From Xenorhabdus ishibashii (GTDB taxonomy: Bacteria > Pseudomonadota > Gammaproteobacteria > Enterobacterales > Enterobacteriaceae): a stretch of 64,000 nucleotides of DNA. This document shows positions 38,650 to 49,507 of the stretch, in pieces. Both the position numbers and the translations under genes were made by a program. The notes beneath the pieces were generated by a model. That model was not told the DNA's origin and made no database searches. It saw only the letters and a program-made list of their open reading frames with translations. Location: contig NZ_NJAK01000001.1 of the NCBI RefSeq assembly GCF_002632755.1, positions 1,364,001 to 1,428,000 on the forward strand, read 5' to 3'. Each line of letters starts with the position of its first letter. Positions within the stretch are counted from its first letter, which is position 1.

Positions 38650-40110
38650 ATGGCTCTTTTAAAAATCCCCAGCACAATAGCGTGTATGCTCAGCTTAAGC
38701 CTGAGCATTTTCAATGCAAATGCCTCTTTTGATATCTCTTCTATTGAGAAAAGCGCCCAATATTTGCCTATGGGAACTGATTTTTCATTTATTGCCCAAA
38801 CCGTTGGTGCAAAAAATCCCTTAATTGATTATCACGGGCAACAAATGGCTTTACCTGCAAGTACGCAGAAAATTGTGACAGCATTAGCAGCACTATTGCA
38901 GCTTGGTAAGGATTACCGCTTTATCACAACACTAGAAAGTGATGCTAATCTTTCAGATGGCGTATTAAAGGGTAACCTAACGGCTCGCTTTGTCGGTGAT
39001 CCTATGCTGACTCGTTCACAACTGCGCAGTATGGTCGGAACCTTAAAACAATCGGGTATAAAACAGATTGATGGAGATCTCGTCATCGATATTTCGATTT
39101 TCTCCAGCCACGATAAAGCCCCAGGCTGGGTATGGAACGATATGACCCAGTGTTTCAGCGCCCCTCCATCAGCAGCCATCGTGGATAAAAACTGCTTTTC
39201 TGTTTCACTTTACAGCGCAGAGCAACCTGGCGAATTGGCAATTGTCCACGTTCCCTCTTTTTATCCTGTTAATGTACTGAGTGAAGTCAAAACATTGGCT
39301 AAGGGTTCACCCGAAGCGAAGTATTGTGAATTTGATGTTACATCGGGTGATTTGAATCGATATACCCTCACTGGCTGCCTGACACAACGCGATGAACCAC
39401 TCCCATTGGCATTTGCTATCCAGAATGGGCCTGGCTATGCTGGCAAGATCCTGAAGAATGAATTAAATATTGCTGGTATTGAGTTAAAAGGCCATATACG
39501 TCTCCAGTCGGCTACCAAACAACCAGAAAAGATCCTCGCCGTAAATCAATCTGTACCATTAAATAAGATGCTCGAAATCATGTTGAAAAAATCAGATAAC
39601 ATGATTGCGGATACCCTCTTTCGTACCCTCGGCCACCACTATTTTAATGTGCCAGGGACATGGCGGGCAGGTTCCGATGCGGTTCGCCAAATTCTGAAAA
39701 AGAAAGCAGGCATTGATTTGGGCAATACTATCATGGTGGATGGTTCCGGCCTTTCACGCCACAATTTAATCGCCCCCGTAACTATGATGGAGATATTACA
39801 ATTTATTGCTCAGCACAATGATGAATTGGACTTCATCCCTATGTTACCCAAAGCGGGATACGATGGCACGTTGGCTTATCGTCCTGGCCTGCATGAATCG
39901 GGGCTTGATGGTAAGGTCTTTGCCAAAACAGGATCATTACAAGGCGTTTATAACCTCGCAGGGTTTATGACTGCCGCCAGTGGACAACAAATTGCTTTTG
40001 TCCAGTTTGTCTCTGCCTATTCTGTTCCGCCAGAAGATCAACGCACCCGCCGTGTTCCGTTATCGCGTTTTGAACACAATTTATATAAATCACTATATCA
40101 AAATTACTGA
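38650..40110 (+). CDS. dacB: D-alanyl-D-alanine carboxypeptidase/endopeptidase (PBP4)
   Basis: The 486-residue periplasmic penicillin-binding protein trims and cleaves peptidoglycan cross-links. A signal peptide ends near residue 25 (NANA-S). The active-site triad motifs are SxxK in PASTQKIVTA (about residue 75), SxN in KSDNMIAD (about 316) and KTG in FAKTGSLQG (about 428). The inserted domains typical of class C PBPs lie between the first two motifs. It is divergent from greA and convergent with obgE. Confidence 0.95.
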   Translation: MALLKIPSTIACMLSLSLSIFNANASFDISSIEKSAQYLPMGTDFSFIAQTVGAKNPLIDYHGQQMALPASTQKIVTALAALLQLGKDYRFITTLESDANLSDGVLKGNLTARFVGDPMLTRSQLRSMVGTLKQSGIKQIDGDLVIDISIFSSHDKAPGWVWNDMTQCFSAPPSAAIVDKNCFSVSLYSAEQPGELAIVHVPSFYPVNVLSEVKTLAKGSPEAKYCEFDVTSGDLNRYTLTGCLTQRDEPLPLAFAIQNGPGYAGKILKNELNIAGIELKGHIRLQSATKQPEKILAVNQSVPLNKMLEIMLKKSDNMIADTLFRTLGHHYFNVPGTWRAGSDAVRQILKKKAGIDLGNTIMVDGSGLSRHNLIAPVTMMEILQFIAQHNDELDFIPMLPKAGYDGTLAYRPGLHESGLDGKVFAKTGSLQGVYNLAGFMTAASGQQIAFVQFVSAYSVPPEDQRTRRVPLSRFEHNLYKSLYQNY

Positions 40111-40146
40111 GCTGGTTTAGTGCATAAGAAGAGCTTGACCAAAAGC

Positions 40147-40175
40147 AAAAAGGGCGCCAACACAGCGCCCTTTTG
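40147..40175. terminator. Bidirectional terminator between dacB and obgE
   Basis: AAAAGGGCGC (40148-40157) and GCGCCCTTTT (40165-40174) form a perfect 10-bp stem with a 7-base loop, flanked by A and T runs. Confidence 0.9.
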
Positions 40176-40200
40176 TTATATTCGAATGACTACGTGAAAA

Positions 40201-41412
<1,212 letters not shown>

Positions 41413-41443
41413 TTAGTACCCAGAGATGGCGTAATCCAAAATA

Positions 41444-41476
41444 ATAAAAAGCCCCGCAACACACATTGCAGGGCTT
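41444..41476 (-). terminator. Terminator after rplU-rpmA
   Basis: On the minus strand AGCCCTGCAA (41475-41466) and TTGCGGGGCT (41459-41450) pair over 10 bp with one mismatch-tolerant G-T, and TTTTATT follows. It begins 26 bases after the rpmA stop and precedes obgE on the same strand. Confidence 0.85.
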
Positions 41477-41501
41477 CTGATTCGATCAAGATGCAAAAAA
41501 C

Positions 41502-41771
<270 letters not shown>

Positions 41772-41778
41772 CTAAATC

Positions 41779-42087
41779 TTAAGCGATGCCAGTGATTTTA
41801 ACATCGGTGAACCACTGACGGTGGCCCTGCTGCTTACGGCTGTGTTTACGACGACGAAACTTAACGATTTTAACTTTCTCGCCACGACCGTGCGCAACAA
41901 CTTCAGCTTTAACTTTAACGCCTTCAACTACTGGAGCGCCGATTTTGATATCTTCGCCGTTAGCGACCATCAGCACCTGGTCAAACTCAACAGTTTCACC
42001 TGTTGCGATGTCCAGCTTTTCCAAGCGAATTGTTTGGCCTTCGCTTACTCGGTGTTGTTTACCACCACTTTGGAAAACTGCGTACAT
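41779..42087 (-). CDS. rplU: 50S ribosomal protein L21
   Basis: The 102-residue protein starts [20 protein letters not shown] and ends with the basic [20 protein letters not shown], as in E. coli L21 (103 residues). It binds 23S rRNA domain I. It is the first gene of rplU-rpmA and is divergent from ispB across a 253-base spacer rich in GATAT motifs. Confidence 0.98.
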   Translation of the reverse strand: MYAVFQSGGKQHRVSEGQTIRLEKLDIATGETVEFDQVLMVANGEDIKIGAPVVEGVKVKAEVVAHGRGEKVKIVKFRRRKHSRKQQGHRQWFTDVKITGIA

Positions 42088-42340
42088 ATAAACTCCGCTT
42101 TCCGCGCACCCCCTAAAAATGCTTTCCAGAGCGCGCTATAAAATATTCACAATAGGGCGCGAATTCTACGCAAAAACCGCTTGGAAGACAAGTGCAGAAT
42201 TAGAACAGATGAGAAAAAAACAGAGTTTTTCAATTGTCATTTATTCGAACGGTTTTTCAAGTACAATCGATATATCTTGATATCTATTGATATGCTAATT
42301 TTAATGAGCACAGCTCTGAATCAGAGTCCAAAGCCAAAAC

Positions 42341-43312
42341 ATGAATTTAGAATCGATAATTAAACTCACCGCTGATGATATGGCAGCGGTTAATGAAACC
42401 ATTCTTAACCAATTAAATTCTGACGTTGCGCTAATTAACCAACTTGGTTACTACATCATCAGCGGCGGTGGCAAGCGCATTCGACCAATGATAGCCGTAC
42501 TGGCCGGTAAGGCTCTTCGCTGCCAAGACGCAAAACACATCAAAGTTGCTGCTTTGATTGAATTTATCCACACGGCAACGCTGCTGCATGACGATGTCGT
42601 TGATGAATCTGACATGCGCCGCGGTAAAGCAACAGCCAACTCCATTTATGGTAATGCTGCCAGTGTCCTTGTGGGTGATTTTATCTATACGCGCTCATTT
42701 CAAATGATGACCGATCTCGATTCCATGCGCGTATTAAAATTGATGTCTGACGCTACCAATGTCATTGCGGAAGGCGAGGTCATGCAGTTGATGAACTGCA
42801 ATGATCCTAATGTTTCAGAAGATGACTATATGAAGGTTATTTACAGTAAAACCGCCCGCCTGTTTGAAGTCGCCGCGCATTCAGCGGCCATTCTCGCCAA
42901 CGCCACTCCTGAGCAAGAAATAGCACTACGTGATTATGGCCGTTATCTAGGAACCGCATTTCAATTAATTGATGATCTGCTGGATTATGATTCAGATAAC
43001 AGTACGCTTGGAAAAAACACAGGAGATGACTTAAACGAAGGCAAACCAACATTGCCTCTTTTGCACGCTATGAACCACGGTTCACCGGAACAATCCGCTC
43101 TGATACGAGGTGCCATTGAACAGGGTAATGGCCGCCATTTGCTGGATACCGTCCTGACAACGATGAAACAATGCGGTTCACTCAAATATACCCGCCAGCG
43201 GGCAGAAGAAGAAGCTGATAAGGCAATTTCAGCATTGCAGTCACTGGAAGATTCTCCATACAAGGCGGCTCTTGAGGGATTGGCCCATGTCGCTGTGCAG
43301 CGACTTTCCTGA
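42341..43312 (+). CDS. ispB: Octaprenyl diphosphate synthase
   Basis: The 323-residue trans-prenyltransferase makes the C40 side chain of ubiquinone and menaquinone. The first Asp-rich motif is LLHDDVVDESD (about residue 84) and the second LIDDLLDYD (about 212). GGGKRIRPM near 44 binds the isopentenyl diphosphate. The size matches E. coli IspB. It is followed by sfsB as in E. coli, except that two Mu-repressor-like genes on the opposite strand have been inserted between. Confidence 0.96.
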   Translation: MNLESIIKLTADDMAAVNETILNQLNSDVALINQLGYYIISGGGKRIRPMIAVLAGKALRCQDAKHIKVAALIEFIHTATLLHDDVVDESDMRRGKATANSIYGNAASVLVGDFIYTRSFQMMTDLDSMRVLKLMSDATNVIAEGEVMQLMNCNDPNVSEDDYMKVIYSKTARLFEVAAHSAAILANATPEQEIALRDYGRYLGTAFQLIDDLLDYDSDNSTLGKNTGDDLNEGKPTLPLLHAMNHGSPEQSALIRGAIEQGNGRHLLDTVLTTMKQCGSLKYTRQRAEEEADKAISALQSLEDSPYKAALEGLAHVAVQRLS

Positions 43313-43339
43313 GTTGAATCAATCAGTGCCCCAGATAAT

Positions 43340-43720
43340 TCAATCTAGGGCGCTGTCTTTATTATCAATATCTTGAATACCGACATATTGGACAAGGCTG
43401 GCTAGCCCTTTTCTCAAAATAAATTTAACCATTCTTTCTCTTTCAGATTTACTCAATTGGTAATAAGCTTCTACCCAGATCATAAATGGATCCTGTCGCT
43501 TATTCCGATAGTATTCGACTGAATTTTCACTGACTGTCAGTACATTCACGACTTCTTCAGGCAAACTGTTAACATTATATTCGAGCGCTTTTCCCTGTAC
43601 GCCACGCTTACGGCGTTGTTCCCAGCCCTCGCGTCTTGCCATCAGATTAACTCCTTGGGGAGACGATGGCAGCCCTGCGAGGCCGATGAGTTCTTTTGCA
43701 GAATACCACTCTTTTTTCAT
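43340..43720 (-). CDS. Mu-repressor-like DNA-binding protein, copy 2
   Basis: The 126-residue protein has at its N terminus the winged-helix domain shared by the phage Mu repressor and MuA (HTH_Tnp_Mu type, about residues 1-55). It is seen as WYSAKELIGLAGLPSSPQGV followed by RREGWEQRRKRGVQGKALEY. The rest (about 60-126) is a short helical region without MuA catalytic motifs. It is about half identical to its neighbour at 43796-44143 in the first 50 residues. AGGAG precedes the ATG. It converges on ispB, and the ispB terminator-like hairpin (43324-43360) overlaps its 3' end. Likely a domesticated phage-type regulator. Confidence 0.75.
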   Translation of the reverse strand: MKKEWYSAKELIGLAGLPSSPQGVNLMARREGWEQRRKRGVQGKALEYNVNSLPEEVVNVLTVSENSVEYYRNKRQDPFMIWVEAYYQLSKSERERMVKFILRKGLASLVQYVGIQDIDNKDSALD

Positions 43721-43795
43721 CTCTTTCTCCTCGCTTGATACTGGAGCAGTGACGAGAAAACCAAATTTTAAGTACCTGGTTTTTCAAAAGCTGTC

Positions 43796-44143
43796 TCAAG
43801 TAGCTATGATTTTTTCCAAAAAACTTCTTATGCCATCTCGTAATATCACTTCGGTAATGACCTCCTTCTCTTCCTCGGTGAGTAAATTAAATGCACTTAC
43901 CCAAATGGATAAAGGATCTTGTTTCTGAACCTGATATTCCGTTGGTGTTTCATGAAGCTCTAAAGCTTCTAACGTTGATTTAGGAAAACAAGAGTAATGG
44001 TATTCAATCGCCCGCCCTTGAACACCCGCCCGTTTTTGCCTCAACCACTCTTCACGTTTTGCTCTGGCATTAACTCCTTGTGGTGATCTAGGTAACTCAC
44101 CTATACCGGTCAGCTCCGTTGCCGTATACCACTCTTTTTTCAT
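43796..44143 (-). CDS. Mu-repressor-like DNA-binding protein, copy 1
   Basis: The 115-residue protein is a paralogue of the next gene downstream. It starts MKKEWYTATELTGIGELPRS and continues PQGVNARAKREEWLRQKRAG, then VQGRAIEYHYSCFP, the Mu-type winged-helix signature. The C-terminal half (about 65-115, DPLSIWVSAFNLLTEEEKEV) resembles that of copy 2, so both arose by duplication of a whole gene. It is divergent from the Ner-like sfsB over 187 bases that contain a 13-bp inverted repeat. The same opposition of repressor and ner exists in phage Mu. Confidence 0.76.
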   Translation of the reverse strand: MKKEWYTATELTGIGELPRSPQGVNARAKREEWLRQKRAGVQGRAIEYHYSCFPKSTLEALELHETPTEYQVQKQDPLSIWVSAFNLLTEEEKEVITEVILRDGIRSFLEKIIAT

Positions 44144-44181
44144 AATGTTTCTCTATTTTTGTAACCAAGGTCAAAAAAGAA

Positions 44182-44264
44182 GTTATTAAGAAAAAATTAG
44201 AAACATTTTTAGAAAAAATAATGTTATTTTGTTTTCTTAATAACAGGTTCGTGTTCGTTATTAA
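44182..44264. promoter_or_regulatory. Inverted-repeat operator candidate between Mu-like repressors and sfsB
   Basis: GTTATTAAGAAAA (44182-44194) and its exact reverse complement TTTTCTTAATAAC (44232-44244) form a 13-bp perfect inverted repeat with centres 50 bp apart. A third partial copy GTTATTAA lies at 44257-44264. The wide spacing suggests protein-binding sites rather than a hairpin. They lie in the divergent promoter region, where an autoregulating switch would act. Confidence 0.6.
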
Positions 44265-44330
44265 TTTCACATTAACGCTTTAGTTATACCACTAATGTGG
44301 CTTCTAATTTAATAGAAAAGGATTAAAAAA

Positions 44331-44597
44331 ATGATTTCTATGAAATCGGATTGGCATCCTGCTGATATTATTGCCGCTTTACGTAAACGAGGAACGACGT
44401 TAGCTGCCGTTTCCCGTGCGGCGGGACTGAGTTCATCTACTTTGGCGAATACACTTTCTCGCCCGTGGCCCAAGGGAGAATGGATAATAGCGAATTACTT
44501 AGAACTACATCCGTCTGAAATATGGCCAAGCCGTTATTTCGATCCCAACACAGGAGAACTATTAGAAAGGAAAATTAGAGAGAAAAAGAATAATTAG
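44331..44597 (+). CDS. sfsB: Ner-like DNA-binding regulator SfsB (Nlp)
   Basis: The 88-residue protein matches E. coli SfsB/Nlp and the Mu Ner family. DWHPADIIAALRKRGTTLAA forms the first helices, SRAAGLSSSTLANTLSRPWP the helix-turn-helix, and IWPSRYFDPNTGELLERK closes the domain. E. coli SfsB has been linked to maltose-gene regulation. AAAGG lies about ten bases before the ATG; an in-frame ATG three codons later is also possible. It keeps its E. coli place after ispB, but murA does not follow; mdh does. Confidence 0.88.
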   Translation: MISMKSDWHPADIIAALRKRGTTLAAVSRAAGLSSSTLANTLSRPWPKGEWIIANYLELHPSEIWPSRYFDPNTGELLERKIREKKNN

Positions 44598-44620
44598 CTA
44601 TCAATATAACTATTGAAAGA

Positions 44621-44653
44621 AAAACCGCTAGTTATTTCTAACTAGCGGTTTTA
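44621..44653. terminator. Bidirectional terminator between sfsB and mdh
   Basis: AAAACCGCTAGTTA (44621-44634) and TAACTAGCGGTTTT (44639-44652) form a perfect 14-bp stem with a TTTC loop between the convergent genes. Confidence 0.92.
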
Positions 44654-44707
44654 GTTAATTAATATATTTAACTTAATTCGTATATTAATAAATCATTAAT
44701 AAATGAA

Positions 44708-45646
44708 TTAGGCGTTAATAAATTTTTCGCCTAATTCAATATCTTTCTTCAAGACATCCAGCATGTTATCTAATGCCTTCTGTTCAAAATCACTTAATTT
44801 ACCAATATCTAAACGTTCTTCGATACCATTTTTACCTAAGCGAACAGGCTGTGCAAAGAAACGGGCATATTTGCCATCACCTTCAACATAGCTGCACTCA
44901 ATGACATTGCTTTCACCTTGCAAGCCACGGATCAGCGACAATCCCAAACGAGCCGCTGCTTGTCCCATAGACAGTGTTGCAGAACCTCCGCCTGCTTTTG
45001 CTTCAACAACCTCAGTACCCGCATTCTGAATACGCTTGGTCAATGCCTCGATTTCTTCATCAGTGAAGTTAACCCCAGGAATTTGCGACAGCAAAGGCAG
45101 AATAGTCACACCAGAGTGCCCGCCAATCACAGGAACTTCCACTTCTTCGGCGTTCTTTCCTTTCAGCTCAGCAACAAAAGTGTTGGAACGGATGATATCC
45201 AGGGTTGTGACACCAAACAGGCGGTTCTTATCGTACACCCCTTCTTTTTTCAGTACTTCAGCAGCAATCGCGACAGTAGTATTGACCGGGTTGGTAATAA
45301 TACCGATTAGTGTTTTTGGACACGTTTTAGCAACCTGCTGAACCAGATTACGAATAATCCCCGCATTGATATTGAACAAATCGGAACGATCCATACCCGG
45401 TTTACGCGCCACACCCGCAGAAATCAATACGACATCCGCACCTACCAGTGCTGGGGTTGCATCTTCACCAGCAAAACCAGTGACTTTGACTTCCGTTGGG
45501 ATATGGCTCAGATCGGCTGCGACGCCTGGGGTCACTGGCGCAATGTCATACAAGGAAAGTTCTGAACCTGAAGGAAGCTGGGTCTTGAGTAGAAGGGCAA
45601 GTGCCTGACCAATACCACCGGCTGCACCGAGAACTGCAACTTTCAT
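44708..45646 (-). CDS. mdh: Malate dehydrogenase
   Basis: The 312-residue NAD-dependent enzyme interconverts malate and oxaloacetate in the TCA cycle. The dinucleotide site is [13 protein letters not shown] at the N terminus. The substrate arginines are in [10 protein letters not shown] (about 80-89) and near 153, and the catalytic His is in VIGGHSGVT (about 177). The ATG at 45646 gives the E. coli length; the longer frame starts 12 codons earlier. It is divergent from argR, the E. coli arrangement, but this pair has moved next to sfsB. Confidence 0.98.
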   Translation of the reverse strand: MKVAVLGAAGGIGQALALLLKTQLPSGSELSLYDIAPVTPGVAADLSHIPTEVKVTGFAGEDATPALVGADVVLISAGVARKPGMDRSDLFNINAGIIRNLVQQVAKTCPKTLIGIITNPVNTTVAIAAEVLKKEGVYDKNRLFGVTTLDIIRSNTFVAELKGKNAEEVEVPVIGGHSGVTILPLLSQIPGVNFTDEEIEALTKRIQNAGTEVVEAKAGGGSATLSMGQAAARLGLSLIRGLQGESNVIECSYVEGDGKYARFFAQPVRLGKNGIEERLDIGKLSDFEQKALDNMLDVLKKDIELGEKFINA

Positions 45647-46461
<815 letters not shown>

Positions 46462-46543
46462 TTTTGCTGGTCTGCCGTATGCCACTCCCATCAAGAGATG
46501 CGCACGGCAGGCCAACTCACAGATAAATAAGCGAATTATACCG

Positions 46544-47914
46544 TTAAACAGCGTTTGCTTTTTGGGTCAGCGCTACCAGCAGTTTCTCGTTAATACCCCC
46601 AAATCCACCATTACTCATCAGTAAAATATGATCACCCGGCTGAGCCGTATCGACAATCATCTTCACCAGCGTATCGATATCAGCACTCCAGCGAGCGGGC
46701 TGAATGCACTGTTCGGCAATTTCCACCACCTGCCACGGAATATTGGTGGGCTGATAGAGAAAGACTTCATCAGCGCGTCCCAAAGAAGGCGCAATATCAT
46801 TTTTGCTCATCCCCATTTTCATGGTATTTGAACGAGGTTCCAGCACGGCAAGAATGCGAGCCATACCGCCCACTTTGCTTCTCAGCCCTTCCAATGTGGC
46901 TAAAATGGCTGTGGGATGATGGGCAAAATCATCATATACCGAGATGCCATTGATTTCGCCGCGCAATTCCAGACGACGACGGGCATTAATAAATTTGCTG
47001 AGAGCCTGACAGGCATCCGCCGGTTGCACCCCCACATGATGAGCTGCCGCAATCGCGACTAAGCCATTATGCATATTGTGTTCACCGACTAATGACCAAT
47101 TGACTTCCCCAATCAGTTCACCCTGCCGGAATACGTGATAGTGACTGCTATCTTGACTGATTTTCTTCGCCTGCCAATGACCACTGTCTCCTACCTGTTC
47201 CAATTCGCTCCAGCATCCCATTGCGAGCACTTGCTTCAAATTAATATCATTATCGGGGACGATAATCTTGCCCGTACTCGGCACAACCCTGACGAGATGA
47301 TGGAACTGTTTTTGAATAGCGGCCAAATTTTCGAAAATGTCGGCGTGATCAAATTCAAGATTGTTCATAACCAGAGTGCGGGGGCTATAGTGGACAAATT
47401 TCGAACGCTTATCAAAAAAAGCACTGTCATATTCGTCGGCTTCAATCACAAAAAACGGACTTTCACCCCGTTGTGCTGATACCTCAAAATTCCCTGGCAC
47501 GCCGCCGATCAGGAACCCAGGTTGATAGCCACACGCTTCTAAAATCCAGGCCAGCATCCCCGCCGTTGTTGTTTTGCCGTGAGTACCCGCGACAGCCAAT
47601 ACCCAACGTTCCGGCAATATATGATCATGCAACCACTGCGGCCCCGAAGTGTAAGGAATTCCCCGATCCAGCACAGCTTCCACGCAAGGATTGCCGCGAG
47701 TCATAGCATTGCCGATGATCACCATATCTGGAGCAGGATCTAGTTGTGCCGGATCGTATCCCTGAATCAGCTCAATACCCTGTTTTTCCAGCAGAGTGCT
47801 CATTGGCGGGTATACATTGGCATCGGAGCCAGTTACTTCATGTCCTTGTGCGCGAGCGAGGATCGCCAGCCCACCCATGAAAGTGCCGCAAATGCCAAGA
47901 ATATGAATACGCAT
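46544..47914 (-). CDS. mpl: UDP-MurNAc : tripeptide ligase (murein recycling)
   Basis: The 456-residue Mur-family ligase attaches recycled L-Ala-D-Glu-meso-DAP tripeptide to UDP-MurNAc. MRIHILGICGTFMGGLAILA is the N-terminal Rossmann motif and GTHGKTTTAGM the ATP P-loop (about 112). The central-domain EADEYDSAFFD and the C-terminal DDFAHHPTAI follow. Mpl begins with this GICGTFMGG variant rather than the MurC sequence. It is divergent from fbp, as in E. coli. Confidence 0.96.
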   Translation of the reverse strand: MRIHILGICGTFMGGLAILARAQGHEVTGSDANVYPPMSTLLEKQGIELIQGYDPAQLDPAPDMVIIGNAMTRGNPCVEAVLDRGIPYTSGPQWLHDHILPERWVLAVAGTHGKTTTAGMLAWILEACGYQPGFLIGGVPGNFEVSAQRGESPFFVIEADEYDSAFFDKRSKFVHYSPRTLVMNNLEFDHADIFENLAAIQKQFHHLVRVVPSTGKIIVPDNDINLKQVLAMGCWSELEQVGDSGHWQAKKISQDSSHYHVFRQGELIGEVNWSLVGEHNMHNGLVAIAAAHHVGVQPADACQALSKFINARRRLELRGEINGISVYDDFAHHPTAILATLEGLRSKVGGMARILAVLEPRSNTMKMGMSKNDIAPSLGRADEVFLYQPTNIPWQVVEIAEQCIQPARWSADIDTLVKMIVDTAQPGDHILLMSNGGFGGINEKLLVALTQKANAV

Positions 47915-48111
47915 TTATTTCTACCTGATATCATGAAATGTTTCTCTATTCTAACCCCCAAATCAGAGATTAAAAATGCAATAGCCTATGAATCATCTGA
48001 TTCTTTAGCTAAACTGCCCGCGCATAAGTGCGACACATAAATGCAATATATAAGTGCAATATTATGTGAAGCACACTTCCTAAAACCACAATCAAATTCA
48101 AGGCCTTTGTC

Positions 48112-49116
48112 ATGAAAACATTAGGCGAATTCATCGTCGAAAAACAGCAAGATTTTCCGCACGCTACAGGTGAGCTGACTGCCCTGCTGTCGGCCATCAA
48201 GTTAGGTGCCAAAATAATCCATAGAGATATCAATAAAGCTGGTCTGGTGGATATTTTAGGCACAAGTGGCGTATCTAATGTTCAAGGTGAAGTTCAGATG
48301 AAACTGGACTTGTACGCCAATGAAAAGCTCAAGGCAGCATTGAAAGCACGCGGCGAAGTTGCAGGCATTGCTTCTGAGGAGGAAGATGAGATCGTTATTT
48401 TTGATGGCGACCGAGCAGAAAATGCGAAGTATGTTGTTTTGATGGATCCACTGGATGGTTCTTCGAATATTGATGTAAACGTTTCCGTCGGGACTATTTT
48501 CTCGATTTACCATCGAATTACTCCGATGGGTCAGCCTGTCACTGAAGAAGATTTCCTGCAACCAGGGAATCAGCAGGTTGCAGCCGGTTATGTGGTTTAT
48601 GGGTCATCTACCATGCTGGTTTACACGACAGGTTGTGGTGTTCATACTTTTACTTATGATCCTTCCCTTGGTGTGTTCTGCCTGACCCATGAGAAAGTCC
48701 AATTCCCGACCAAGGGCAATATGTACTCTATCAACGAGGGGAACTACATCAAGTTCCCAATGGGTGTGAAAAAATACATTAAATATTGCCAAGAGCAGGA
48801 TGAAGCAACCCAGCGTCCTTATACTACCCGTTATATCGGTTCGCTGGTGGCTGATTTTCACCGCAACTTATTAAAAGGTGGGATCTATATCTATCCGAGT
48901 ACGGCAAGCCATCCGACCGGAAAACTTCGCTTACTTTATGAATGTAACCCAATCGCATTCTTGGCTGAGCAAGCCGGAGGAAAAGCCAGCGATGGTGCCA
49001 ACCGTATTCTGGATATTGTGCCGAATAAACTACACCAACGCGTGCCTTTTTTTGTCGGGACAAAATCGATGGTAGAAAAAGCAGAAAGTTTTATGGCGGA
49101 ATTTCCTGACCAATAA
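48112..49116 (+). CDS. fbp: Fructose-1,6-bisphosphatase class I
   Basis: The 334-residue gluconeogenic enzyme hydrolyses fructose-1,6-bisphosphate. Metal-binding residues are visible in SEEEDE (about 96) and [13 protein letters not shown] (about 118-130). The substrate loop [15 protein letters not shown] and the C-terminal [18 protein letters not shown] are conserved. AAGG lies eight bases before the ATG. In E. coli ytfQRST-yjfF and ppa lie on its far side; here a large adhesin gene takes the place of ytfQRST-yjfF. Confidence 0.97.
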   Translation: MKTLGEFIVEKQQDFPHATGELTALLSAIKLGAKIIHRDINKAGLVDILGTSGVSNVQGEVQMKLDLYANEKLKAALKARGEVAGIASEEEDEIVIFDGDRAENAKYVVLMDPLDGSSNIDVNVSVGTIFSIYHRITPMGQPVTEEDFLQPGNQQVAAGYVVYGSSTMLVYTTGCGVHTFTYDPSLGVFCLTHEKVQFPTKGNMYSINEGNYIKFPMGVKKYIKYCQEQDEATQRPYTTRYIGSLVADFHRNLLKGGIYIYPSTASHPTGKLRLLYECNPIAFLAEQAGGKASDGANRILDIVPNKLHQRVPFFVGTKSMVEKAESFMAEFPDQ

Positions 49117-49507
49117 GCTTTTATTCTTACACTATTGATTAAATCATAATATAAAGGGGTGGATAGCCACCTCTTGTTTTATATATTTTTTCTATTTCCT
49201 CCTCTCGCTAAAGTTTCTTACTGATAGTTACCCACTGATACCCACGATTATTACTGAGAAAACACCTTTTTTATAAAAGATGAAATCGATATCGCAGCGA
49301 AAATAAAGCAATAACTTTTGGTTAGCAATTGATAATTATTTGTCATTACGCATAACAATGAAATTTTTCCTAATGTATGTAGGTATGGGAAGTATTATCT
49401 TTTTTATATTAATGAGATAGCTATACCCAATTAAACTGAGTTTTTTGACATCAAAGGTGTAACGTTAAAGCGCTGGCGACAGCCCATATTTTATGAGGAA
49501 TTCATAT
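49117..49507. other. fbp-adhesin intergenic region
   Basis: This 391-base AT-rich spacer holds the fbp terminator (49155-49182) and presumably the promoter of the second adhesin. I see no further gene, and no copy of the 12-bp repeats found before the first adhesin. Confidence 0.6.
49155..49182 (+). terminator. Probable terminator after fbp
   Basis: AGGGGTGG (49155-49162) and CCACCTCT (49167-49174) pair over 8 bp with one G-T pair and an ATAG loop, followed by TGTTTTAT. It starts 38 bases after the fbp stop. Confidence 0.7.

Noticed and set aside
42241..42300. GATAT-rich repeats upstream of ispB as an operator
   Set aside because: The copies are short, imperfect and irregularly spaced in AT-rich DNA, so no motif can be defined.
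46466..46515. GGTCTGCCGT/ACGGCAGGCC inverted repeat after argR as a terminator
   Set aside because: The loop is long (about 30 bases) and no T-run follows, so I did not list it as a feature.
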